This document shows positions 1 to 8,674 of a DNA stretch of 64,000 bases, one piece after another. The DNA comes from Pedobacter polaris. GTDB taxonomy: Bacteria; Bacteroidota; Bacteroidia; Sphingobacteriales; Sphingobacteriaceae. The stretch lies in the NCBI RefSeq assembly GCF_005116505.1, contig NZ_SWBR01000002.1, positions 310,314 to 374,313 on the forward strand, read 5' to 3'. Position numbers and translations under genes: made by a program. The notes under the pieces are model-generated. The model was not told where the DNA came from, searched no databases, and saw nothing but the letters and a program-made list of their open reading frames with translations. Numbering within the stretch: the first letter of the stretch is position 1; the number at the start of each line of letters is the position of its first letter.

Positions 1-1794
1 TTTGGGTATTTCAAACCATTTAGACGATGGTAATTGCCTAAAAATATCAAATAAAACTGGGGCCGCTACATCAATCCCCATTAGGCCAGGTCTACCTTCA
101 CCATCGGCATTGCCCACCCAAACACAGACTATGTAATTTGGTGTTAAGCCAATTGCCCAAGCATCTCTAAAACCAAAACTTGTTCCGGTTTTCCAAGCTA
201 CTCTTTGTGATGATGAAAACTGTTCCCATAAACCTTCATCTCCTGGGCGCATTACTTCTTCCATTGCATTAAAAGTAGCCCAAATAGAGCCATGGTCTAA
301 CATAGAATTTAATTCTATACCTTCCTTTTTAAAGGGTGACTTTAAATCTTTAACATACACTGGAGCATCATAATCATGTGGATTGTATTTGCCTTGATAT
401 TCATTAAAATGATTAAGTGTTCTTGCCATTCCCATATAGCTTTTTGCTAAATCCCACATGGTTACTTCACTTCCTCCTAAAATTAATGATAAACCATAGT
501 GATCAGCGGGTTGATTTAGTGTTGTAAAATCTAACTTTTTGAGTTTGTCATAAAATCTTTCATATTTATATTGCTGCAGCATTTTAACTGCTGGGATATT
601 TAACGATCTACTTAAAGCTTTATCAGCCGAGATTGCTCCATCGTAACTCAAATCATAATTTTGTGGTGTATAACCTGCTATTTGAGTGGGCACATCGGCA
701 ACGAGTGTATGTGGTAATAACATTCCATCACTTAACATACTCGCATAAAGTAGGGGTTTTAATGTGCTACCTGGGCTTCGAGGGGCTTTAATCATATCAA
801 CATAACTTTCAAATGCAGCATTTTCTGGTTGATAACAATTACCGATATAACTTTTTACAGTTCCAGTTTTAATATCTAATACTAAGGCTGCAATGTTATT
901 GATATCATTTGCTTTATAGCGATTATTATAGCGTTTAAGCAACTCATTCAGTTTTAACTGTAAATCATAGTCTATGGTAGTTTTTAAACTTGTAGAACTA
1001 ATTTGTAGCGATTTTCTTTCTTCTTTAAATCTACTTAACAAATAAGGTGCATTTTGAGGCAATGGAAGTGGATTTCCAGGAATGGGTTCTGATTTAGATA
1101 AATCAGCAGTTGCTTGGTCGATAATAGCTAACCTAGCCAACTTGTCTAGTAAATCATTACGCTTTTTAATTAAGCGATTTGAGTTCTTTCCAGGATGAAC
1201 TAATGATGGGCTGTTTGGTAAAACTGCCAAAGTTGCCATCTCTCCCCATGATAGATTTTCTGCTTTTCTACCATAATATCTCCAGCTTGCTGCATTTAAT
1301 CCAACTACATTACTCCCAAAAGGAGCATTAGCAGCATATAACCCAATTATTTCTTTTTTAGAATGAGTAAACTCTAATCGTACTGCCAACCACATTTCTG
1401 TTAGTTTTTGCCAAACATTTCGGTTCTGTTTTCGTGATAATCGAATAACTTGCATCGTTAAGGTACTTCCGCCACTAACTACAGTTTTCGCTGATAAATT
1501 TTGTTTCATCGCCCTGCTCATTGCAACTGGATCTACACCTAAATGCAAAAAGAAACGTTGGTCTTCAAAGGCAGTAATACATTTTACAAATTTACCAGGA
1601 ACGCTATCTGCTACAGGAAATCGCCATTGGCCATCGCTAGCAATTGAAGCGCTTAAGAGCTCACCATTGCTAGCTTCAAGTACAAAAGAGGTTGGGGATT
1701 TAAACAGTTGTTTTGGTAAAGAAAATAGAAAAAATAGAAACACCAAAAAGCAAATGCAATCGGAAATTAGTAAGGCTTTTTGTTTGTTATTCAT
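1..1794 (-). CDS. pbpC: Penicillin-binding protein 1C (partial, C-terminus outside window)
   Basis: Bifunctional peptidoglycan glycosyltransferase/transpeptidase that polymerises and cross-links murein on the outer face of the inner membrane. The first 598 codons are present and the frame runs off the window edge. After a hydrophobic anchor (about residues 7-30) come the transglycosylase motifs EDQRFFLH (E77) and GGSTLTMQ (108-115). The transpeptidase motifs are S343-T-L-K346 and K535-T-G. The ATG at 1794 follows an in-frame TAG three codons upstream, which fixes the start. It lies downstream, on the same strand, of the alpha-2-macroglobulin gene. That pairing is well known: the macroglobulin is thought to protect the cell where PBP1C repairs the wall. 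I infer the 1C class from this pairing and the short N-terminus. Confidence 0.9.
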   Translation of the reverse strand, partial: MNNKQKALLISDCICFLVFLFFLFSLPKQLFKSPTSFVLEASNGELLSASIASDGQWRFPVADSVPGKFVKCITAFEDQRFFLHLGVDPVAMSRAMKQNLSAKTVVSGGSTLTMQVIRLSRKQNRNVWQKLTEMWLAVRLEFTHSKKEIIGLYAANAPFGSNVVGLNAASWRYYGRKAENLSWGEMATLAVLPNSPSLVHPGKNSNRLIKKRNDLLDKLARLAIIDQATADLSKSEPIPGNPLPLPQNAPYLLSRFKEERKSLQISSTSLKTTIDYDLQLKLNELLKRYNNRYKANDINNIAALVLDIKTGTVKSYIGNCYQPENAAFESYVDMIKAPRSPGSTLKPLLYASMLSDGMLLPHTLVADVPTQIAGYTPQNYDLSYDGAISADKALSRSLNIPAVKMLQQYKYERFYDKLKKLDFTTLNQPADHYGLSLILGGSEVTMWDLAKSYMGMARTLNHFNEYQGKYNPHDYDAPVYVKDLKSPFKKEGIELNSMLDHGSIWATFNAMEEVMRPGDEGLWEQFSSSQRVAWKTGTSFGFRDAWAIGLTPNYIVCVWVGNADGEGRPGLMGIDVAAPVLFDIFRQLPSSKWFEIPK

Positions 1795-2261
1795 TTTTTG
1801 CTATCATCTTGGGTAACATTTTCTGCATAGTTTTTATATATAACAAAATGCATTGTTATGGAAAAATTAGCTACTTTTTTAAGATTGCTCTTGGGTTTTA
1901 TCCGCTTTTTATTAATTAATATTTATCCAAGGTTATAGTTTAAATCCGTTATTGGGTACTACTGTTTTACAGACCTTGCTTTGGTAGGTGATGGCTTTGT
2001 TATTGATTTATCTAGCCTTTTCTTTTTTGAAAACGAAAGTCAGTTTTCCATAGCTTCTTCAGTCTTGCTATTCGTTTCAACAATGAAAAATTGTTTATAC
2101 TACTATCAGGTTTATAGAACTAAGGACAATGTTTCAAACCTTCCTAATAAGTTCGTCATTGCGAGGTTCTGTTTTTCACAGACCGAAGCAATCTCCTTTC
2201 AAGTTTTCCATTTAGGAGGAGATTGCTTCGCTTGCTCGCAATGATGATATATTTTGTCTGT
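1795..2261. other. Intergenic region between pbpC and the macroglobulin gene
   Basis: 467 bp with no convincing gene. It holds one dispersed palindromic repeat (2154-2246). The rest is AT-rich sequence upstream of pbpC. Short open frames here either overlap pbpC or run into the repeat. Confidence 0.6.
2154..2246. repeat. Dispersed palindromic repeat, CGTCATTGCGAG family (copy 1)
   Basis: The left end is CGTCATTGCGAG and the right end is its near-complement CTCGCAATGATG. An inner pair, GAAGCAATCTCC and GGAGATTGCTTC, nests inside. The RNA would fold into one long hairpin. Further copies are at 39258-39355, 41048-41133 and 43996-44077. It has no coding capacity, so it is best read as a non-autonomous REP/MITE-like element. 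Confidence 0.85.
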
Positions 2262-5200
2262 CTATTTAACCACCTGAACCCATTTCCCAGCTTGTGTTGC
2301 ACTAATGTTGTTATTATACATCGCTTCACATTGCACAGCTGATAAATAATACTTACCTAAATAAGATGCATTTAACAGTACTCTATAGGTTAAAGTTTCA
2401 TTTTCGCGGATATTGAAATAAGTAAATACTCTATCGTCTCTTATATCACGATAGGTGTAAGGTGCAGATGCCAAGGCACCTTCATTATTATTCAATCTTG
2501 TGTTAATGATTTCCCAACCAGATGGGAAGATCTGTGTTAAAGCCATTTGTTCATAATAGCCCATTTTACCTGGATTCTTAACCATTACTTCTGCATAAAA
2601 ATCTGTACCTTGTTTTAAGGTAGTTGGATCTAATGCTAATCCTTTTAAAGTTTTATAGCTCACGTTCATCTCTAAAACTTCAGGATTATTAGGCAAGAAA
2701 TTATTTTGTCCTGCAACAGGTTGACCTTGCAAAATCAATCTTATAAATAATACATTTTTACCTGTATTGGTAATGCTAGCTGTATTATTTTTAAACGTTA
2801 ATGCAGTTGTGTTTAGGTATTGCTCGCTGTTTGTATTTCCTTTAGCTCCATTTAGCAAATAGTTGTACTGCAACCTGTTCGACGAACTATTTTGCCCACA
2901 GAATTTAGCTATTGCCAATAAACAATATGCGGTTGTTTGCGTACTATACCAAGTATCTTGCCCTAAACGAGAAGCAACTTTGGTTAATAATTGAGCTGCT
3001 TGATTTTTCTGACCCATTAAAGTTAATGTTTCCATAATCATCGCTTCATCCCTTAAATCAGAACCATAAGTTCCGCTTAATTGGTTGTATGGTTTTACAG
3101 TTTGGGCTAAACCTCTAATTAAAGCATTGGCAGCAGCAGCTTGTCCGGCCAATTGATATGCAGCAGCTAAACGCCATTTTGATGCAACCGATAAATATTC
3201 GAAAGCTCTCAATCTATTCATTGCGGCCATTTCTGGTTTTTTAGCCAGAGCCAAAACATATAAACGGTAAGCTTGACTTAAATCGCCACCATAGAAATTC
3301 TCTGAATTTGGCACCCAATTATTTGCTTTGCTTTTTTGGTAACGGATTAATTCATCAAACATTCCAGCTGGTAAAGTATACCCAGCATTTTGTGCTTCAA
3401 TTAAGAAATGTCCGGCATAATTTGTTCCCCATTCATCAGATGAACCTTCGCCTGGCCAATAACTTAAACCACCATCTGTAGTTTGGAAACCTTTTAATCG
3501 GTTGATGCCTGATTTAATATTTCGTTCTACTTCGGTTTTTCGTTGTGTAGAAAGTGGTGTCAACTTATCTAACATTAGTTGAGGGAAAATGCTAGATGTA
3601 GTTTGTTCTACGCAACCATGTGGGTATTGAATTAAATAACTCAATCGTTTATTCAGATTGATAGGAGGGATTGACGATACTTCAACCGAACCAGAATTTG
3701 TTCCATTCATTCCAATTGGTACGTATTTTAGCGTCCAACTTTGTTTAGGCTGAAGAGTTGCTGAAACTACATTGGTAACGTAAGGGTTTGGATTTCTAAT
3801 GTCCATCTCTACGTCGTAAACGGTTTTCTCATTTCCACTTTGTGCTATGATTCTCACTTTTGCTACCCCAGTACTATTTGGTGCTTTAACTTGGAAATAA
3901 GTCATCTGTTCGCCTGCTTGTTTAAAGCTTAATTGTTGAGTTTTCGAGCCCCCAACTATCAAATTAGAACTTTGTAATTGAACTGAAACATTTTTTAAAT
4001 TGTTATTAGTTGCAAAAATATTAACTGGTAAAGTAAAGCTTTCTCCTGGTCCAATTACCCTAGGTAACGTTGCTAAAACCATTAAAGGTTTTTTAACTTC
4101 CACTGCTTTTTCTGCAAATCCATAAGCACCATCCTGACCAGCGATAACCATCGCTCTTACCGAACCAATGTATTGTGGTAGTTTAAATTTATGCGTGTTG
4201 CTTTCGCCTTTACTTAAATAATAAGGCCCCATAAATTTAACAACAGGTTTAAATCTATTTGCCTTAGCAGGATTTAAGTTTCTATTGATAGAACCATCTC
4301 CACCAATACTTAAAATTCTTTCTAAATTTCCACCCCAAGCGCCTAAAACTTGATCAAATAAATCCCAAGTTTTAACACCTAAACCTTCTCTAGCATAAAA
4401 TATACTATGTGGGTCTGGAGTTTTAAAACGAGTTAAGTCCAATAATCCTTCATCAACCAATGCAATGGTATAGGTCATCGCTTTGCCATTACCTTCTGAA
4501 ACTGCAATTGTACTTTCTACTTCCGGTTTTAAAGTAGAAGCCATTTTTATGACTGGTTTTAAGATAGTTTCTGGGTCTTCAATAGTTATAGGAATTGCCC
4601 CATACATCCTTATAGGTAAATCATTTAACGTTTGAGCATGAGGTTGTATTAGCGTAACGTTCGCAAAAACATTTGGCGCCATATTTTTCTCAGCTTTAAA
4701 ACTAAATTGAGTTTGTCCTTTTTTGGTATCAACCCAAAAGGTTTTTAATACACGACTTCCATTTTCAATAGAAACTAAAGCTTTACCATTTTCTCCTGTC
4801 GGGATGGTTAAAGTAATATCTTCTCCAACTGAAAATTTCTGCTTGTTGGCTGTAAAAGATAACATCGATGCCTCGGTTGGATTACTGCCTTGCTCACGTT
4901 GTGCCCAACCTGGCCAATCTACGTAAACAGATCTTCCTGTTGTGTGACCACCATTTTCATCTCGAACTAAGATTAGATATCTGCCCCAGTTAGGCTCATT
5001 GATACGCAATGTGTAATTTCCTTTTCCATCTGTTAGGTTTACATATTGTTTTGAAATAAGCTTGTTATATTCATTTTGTGTAAAATTGGCATAACTCTGT
5101 TGATTATCTTGTTCCCACCACCAACGCCATTGAACTTTATATAATTCAACTGAAACTGTTTTACTTCCACCTAATAATTTACCATCTCTGTTTACGTTTA

Positions 5201-7853
5201 CAATTTCTACTTTGTGGTCTCTATCAGTGAGCAACATTCCACTTAAACGATCACCAACAGGAGCTTTAACACCTAGGTAATTGTTGTAAACATGATAAGG
5301 GATACTGAAGTTGTCTATACTGAAATTACCCCCTGGTTCAAATACCTTCGTCGTAAAGTTTGCTCTTAAAACACCTGGTGCAACACCACTTTCACTTAGA
5401 TTAGTGTTAACAATAGCTGTTCCCAAAGCATTTAATGTTCCTTCAAAAATGGTTTTAATTTGCGACTCAAAATTTACTGTAGGGTTGTCAAATGAATAAC
5501 CGTCAAATCCTTTAAACTTAGTTTCCGTTGTATTCAAGTTTACATCAACTTTAGCTTTCAAGTTTTGCGCTGGTGTACCGAAAAGCCATTTTGCAGATAG
5601 GGTAGTAGCAGATGATGTGCCATTGCCTAGGTAAGTTTTTCCGCCTAAATCAAAATTGATTTTTAAACGATTTGGCATTATGGTTTCAATCTTAATTGTT
5701 TTTGAAAAAGAGGCACCACCAACTTTAGCTTTTACCAACCAATTTCCTGTTGGTGCCGTATTTTCGGTAGCTGTTTTAAAAGTGTAGAAACCATTTAATG
5801 CTTGTGCAATTACTGTTCGTTTGGCTAGTTGCCCCTTTGGATTAAAGAGTTCGAAAGTAACTGGATAATTCGCAGGAAGTTTCTTCAATTTATCTTCTAA
5901 AATAAATGAAACAAAAACGCTATCTCCAGGTCGCCAAACACCACGTTCGCCATAAATAAACCCTTTAATTCCATTCTGTACAACATCTCCACCAACATCA
6001 AAACGACTTAATGGCAATGAGTTTCCATCATCTAACTTTAAATAACCTCGTTCTTTTCCATTTTTGGCAACCAACAAAAAAGGTTTACTTTTCAAATCAA
6101 ATATTGCCAAGCCATCGCTATCAGTTTTTATTGTAGTTAGTATTTGTCGTTGGTAATCTTGCAATTCTAAACTTACACCACTTAAAGGCTTGGCTGTCAA
6201 TAAATCAGTAGCCACAATAAGCATACTGTTATCATTTCCTCTTTTGGCTACCAAGCCGATGTTTGATGCTAATAAATTTCTACTTGCCCAACGTTCGTTT
6301 GTATAGTAGGAAGGGGTGCAAGGGTTGTCTCTATCTGCCCATCTATAATGGTTTGGATAATAATCTTGGTAACTATTCCAAAACTCATCATCTTCATCAA
6401 TCGTTTCGCCGTAACTTTCGTAATCTCCTTCGTAGTCATCACCATCTTCGTTAGTAGTGGTTGAAGAACTTTCTTTACATTCATAAACGTTATAAGCTTT
6501 TCTAAAACCAATCGTTACCCGGTACATTGCACCTGGTTCTGTACGAATTAGCTTATCTAAATCTAAGGTAAAACGTGTTTTCTTATGTAAATTAACCCCT
6601 TTATCTTCATCTAAACGGATTGTTTTTTGAACAACAGGTTTAGCAACTCTTCTTAATTCATTTCCTTCCTTGTAGTTATTTACTTGAAAAAATTGAGGAA
6701 TATTGTTCTCGTAAATTTTAATTACAGTTACATCAACTGCTTTTAGGTTAACGGCTTCGAAAGGTAAAACTAGCTTTCCAGAATTGGGTAGGATAGTCCC
6801 AGTTCCTGCAATCGTAACAGAAGGTAATTTATCTTCGAAAATAATATTGGCACTTTTAGCGCTTTCTAATTTTTTGCCTTCAATATCAGTAATGGCAGCA
6901 TTTACGGTTACTGCATAGTTTCCTTGCAATTCATCAGGTGCATAAACTTTAATCTGACTTGCATCTATCGTAAAACGGAGGTCTTGCAAATCGCCCAAAG
7001 AAATTAAACCATTTAAATCTTGTGCTACATTTATTGGTTCAGAACATTGAATTAAAGCATAATCTTCAGCACCTTGTACAGCTTTAATATCTAATACCTT
7101 AAAAATAGTTTTTGCTGGAATAATTACCTTTTCCTCACCTTTATCTTCATCCGCATTTATTGCATCGCCATTCCATTTTAAAGTTAAAGTAGTCTCTTTA
7201 TTTATTTTTTTTATACTATCAATTACAAAAGTAGAACGATGTTTTTCAGGGTCATGTGTCCACTTAACTTTCAATTGCTGAGCAAAATCTAAGCTCAATG
7301 CTTTCTCCACACCTTGCTGTTCTTCATAATCTGAAGTATTGATTTCGCCCATCAACTTCATATATGTTAATGATGTGTTGTTTTGAGAAACCAAACCATT
7401 TTGGCTCAAGTTCAATCCAGGTTTAATTACTTTAAAATCGAAATCAAATTCTTCTAAACCTTTTTCGGTTGTCGTTATCTTACTTAAATTAAGTGTAGCC
7501 TCATATTTTTGGTCTGGCTCTAATTGCTCGTCTGGTCTAAATTCTATGGTTTGCGGGTCAATCCAAAATGTTTTTCCTTTAATGCTTGGCGAGAAATCGA
7601 AAATTTCCCTGTCATCAGGCTTGCCTAAATCACTTAAACTTTTTACCGCACTAGCTAAATGAACTCTGATGTAACTTTTTTTAGAAATAGTCCCAGAAGT
7701 ATAAGACTCTACATATTTTGCATAAGCCTGATTGTCTTGTTGGTTTTTCTTTTTGAAGAACAGAAAGTAGATTGCAAAAATTGATACTAAAAATAGTGCT
7801 CCAAAAAGCACTTTTTTCAATGTAGATGAAGAATATTTAGCGGTGTTTTCCAT
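2262..7853 (-). CDS. Bacterial alpha-2-macroglobulin family protein
   Basis: A giant (1863 aa) periplasmic protease-trapping protein of the YfhM/A2M type. It has repeated macroglobulin beta-sandwich domains and a thioester motif GCVEQ, with Cys1414 and Gln1417 able to form the reactive bond. Residues about 14-33 form a hydrophobic anchor followed by lysines (FFKKKN). There is no lipobox, so it is tethered by a membrane segment, unlike lipoprotein E. coli YfhM. An acidic and aromatic-rich stretch lies at about residues 455-520. The C-terminal half has the alpha/alpha toroid typical of complement-like domains. It is followed on the same strand by pbpC, its usual partner. I did not check the boundaries of each domain. 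Confidence 0.93.
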   Translation of the reverse strand: MENTAKYSSSTLKKVLFGALFLVSIFAIYFLFFKKKNQQDNQAYAKYVESYTSGTISKKSYIRVHLASAVKSLSDLGKPDDREIFDFSPSIKGKTFWIDPQTIEFRPDEQLEPDQKYEATLNLSKITTTEKGLEEFDFDFKVIKPGLNLSQNGLVSQNNTSLTYMKLMGEINTSDYEEQQGVEKALSLDFAQQLKVKWTHDPEKHRSTFVIDSIKKINKETTLTLKWNGDAINADEDKGEEKVIIPAKTIFKVLDIKAVQGAEDYALIQCSEPINVAQDLNGLISLGDLQDLRFTIDASQIKVYAPDELQGNYAVTVNAAITDIEGKKLESAKSANIIFEDKLPSVTIAGTGTILPNSGKLVLPFEAVNLKAVDVTVIKIYENNIPQFFQVNNYKEGNELRRVAKPVVQKTIRLDEDKGVNLHKKTRFTLDLDKLIRTEPGAMYRVTIGFRKAYNVYECKESSSTTTNEDGDDYEGDYESYGETIDEDDEFWNSYQDYYPNHYRWADRDNPCTPSYYTNERWASRNLLASNIGLVAKRGNDNSMLIVATDLLTAKPLSGVSLELQDYQRQILTTIKTDSDGLAIFDLKSKPFLLVAKNGKERGYLKLDDGNSLPLSRFDVGGDVVQNGIKGFIYGERGVWRPGDSVFVSFILEDKLKKLPANYPVTFELFNPKGQLAKRTVIAQALNGFYTFKTATENTAPTGNWLVKAKVGGASFSKTIKIETIMPNRLKINFDLGGKTYLGNGTSSATTLSAKWLFGTPAQNLKAKVDVNLNTTETKFKGFDGYSFDNPTVNFESQIKTIFEGTLNALGTAIVNTNLSESGVAPGVLRANFTTKVFEPGGNFSIDNFSIPYHVYNNYLGVKAPVGDRLSGMLLTDRDHKVEIVNVNRDGKLLGGSKTVSVELYKVQWRWWWEQDNQQSYANFTQNEYNKLISKQYVNLTDGKGNYTLRINEPNWGRYLILVRDENGGHTTGRSVYVDWPGWAQREQGSNPTEASMLSFTANKQKFSVGEDITLTIPTGENGKALVSIENGSRVLKTFWVDTKKGQTQFSFKAEKNMAPNVFANVTLIQPHAQTLNDLPIRMYGAIPITIEDPETILKPVIKMASTLKPEVESTIAVSEGNGKAMTYTIALVDEGLLDLTRFKTPDPHSIFYAREGLGVKTWDLFDQVLGAWGGNLERILSIGGDGSINRNLNPAKANRFKPVVKFMGPYYLSKGESNTHKFKLPQYIGSVRAMVIAGQDGAYGFAEKAVEVKKPLMVLATLPRVIGPGESFTLPVNIFATNNNLKNVSVQLQSSNLIVGGSKTQQLSFKQAGEQMTYFQVKAPNSTGVAKVRIIAQSGNEKTVYDVEMDIRNPNPYVTNVVSATLQPKQSWTLKYVPIGMNGTNSGSVEVSSIPPINLNKRLSYLIQYPHGCVEQTTSSIFPQLMLDKLTPLSTQRKTEVERNIKSGINRLKGFQTTDGGLSYWPGEGSSDEWGTNYAGHFLIEAQNAGYTLPAGMFDELIRYQKSKANNWVPNSENFYGGDLSQAYRLYVLALAKKPEMAAMNRLRAFEYLSVASKWRLAAAYQLAGQAAAANALIRGLAQTVKPYNQLSGTYGSDLRDEAMIMETLTLMGQKNQAAQLLTKVASRLGQDTWYSTQTTAYCLLAIAKFCGQNSSSNRLQYNYLLNGAKGNTNSEQYLNTTALTFKNNTASITNTGKNVLFIRLILQGQPVAGQNNFLPNNPEVLEMNVSYKTLKGLALDPTTLKQGTDFYAEVMVKNPGKMGYYEQMALTQIFPSGWEIINTRLNNNEGALASAPYTYRDIRDDRVFTYFNIRENETLTYRVLLNASYLGKYYLSAVQCEAMYNNNISATQAGKWVQVVK

Positions 7854-8188
7854 ACAATTTAAAGGAGTAAATGTTGTATGAAATTTAGCGAAAAAAGAAG
7901 TGAGAAAAAGAAATTATTTATTAATTTATTATGTTAATTGTTAGCAAAGCAAATTTAGTGCTAATCGGTTCAGATAGTCCGTCTTTCCGCTAAATCTTTT
8001 TTGGGCTTCTATACGCTCAGCCTGACAAAAAGGATATCGCTTCAATACCGTTTAGCTGGCAATGCTTATGCAGGATTATAAGATTTATGTTATCATCGTC
8101 CTGATGAATTTATTTCAGCATCTTTCTAGCGTAAAAGACCCTGAAATAAATTCAGGGTGACGTATCTTTAGTTAAGGTGCCCAAATAC
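7854..8188. other. Intergenic region with repeat remnants
   Basis: 335 bp without a gene. The first part is the leader and promoter region of the macroglobulin gene. The stretch 7995-8065 (GGGCTTCTATACGCTC, then ATATCGCTTCAATACCG) resembles the element at 34114-34190. Positions 8099-8162 hold an imperfect palindrome ending in CCCTGAAATAAATTCAGGG. Confidence 0.6.
8099..8162. repeat. Palindromic repeat, CCCTGAATTTATTTCAGGG family
   Basis: A strong short hairpin (CCCTGAA/TTCAGGG with AATAAA between) near 8140-8158 is preceded by a diverged complementary arm at 8099-8118. The same hairpin recurs at 31045-31071. It lies downstream of the 8189-8593 gene on the minus strand and could act as a 3' RNA hairpin. 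Confidence 0.7.
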
Positions 8189-8593
8189 TTATTTAATCAT
8201 CACCCCAGGCATATTCAAAACCGGAACTCTAATTAAATTATTCTCAACTATACTTTCTGGAAGGAAGATGAATTTCTTGTCGTAGATTTCTTTACCAATG
8301 TAATAGCTTAACCAATATTCATTAGTTAATCCAAAAACTGCTGGATCAATAGCTTCAACTCCTGCAAAAGAATTTGCATTTAAGTCTCCAATAAAATGTC
8401 TTAGCAATGAAGTTTTGACTTGTTTACCATCCTTTTCTCCATAACCTTTTGATGTGATTAAGACATTAGTAAGCGGTTCGTTTTTGTAATTCACAATATA
8501 AACCGTCCAACTTCCAACTTCTGGCGTTTCACCCACTAAAGCAACCGCAATAGCTACATCCTCAACTATATTTTCTGGTAAATCTGCTTTCAT
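8189..8593 (-). CDS. Hypothetical protein, 134 aa
   Basis: I do not recognise a named family. It is a soluble protein of 134 residues with no signal peptide or membrane segment. It begins with an acidic helix-like stretch (about 1-20) and then looks beta-rich (GSWTVYIVNY, WLSYYIG, KKFIFLP). A hydrophobic C-terminus ends in NMPGVMIK. The ATG at 8593 is the only reasonable start. It lies 81 bp downstream of topA on the same strand, separated by a hairpin repeat, so co-transcription is possible. The amino-acid composition and full-length frame suggest a real gene. Confidence 0.7.
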   Translation of the reverse strand: MKADLPENIVEDVAIAVALVGETPEVGSWTVYIVNYKNEPLTNVLITSKGYGEKDGKQVKTSLLRHFIGDLNANSFAGVEAIDPAVFGLTNEYWLSYYIGKEIYDKKFIFLPESIVENNLIRVPVLNMPGVMIK

Positions 8594-8611
8594 AAGTTAA
8601 ATAAAAAAGAA

Positions 8612-8659
8612 TGTCACGTTGAGCTTGTCGAAACGTCCTTCGACAGGCTCAGGATGACA
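8612..8659. repeat. Inverted repeat, GAGCTTGTCGAA family
   Basis: Arms TGTCACGTTGAGCTTGTCGA and TCGACAGGCTCAGGATGACA pair with a few mismatches around a short loop. Related half or whole copies occur at 12884-12943, 29480-29506 and inside 50352-50625. It sits between topA and the 134-aa gene, so it may mark the topA mRNA 3' end. Confidence 0.8.
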
Positions 8660-8674
8660 ATACAATAAGTTTAA

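Noticed and set aside
1981..2244. 87-aa open frame on the plus strand
   Set aside because: It starts from TTG, has no family match, and its end is encoded by the palindromic repeat at 2154-2246.
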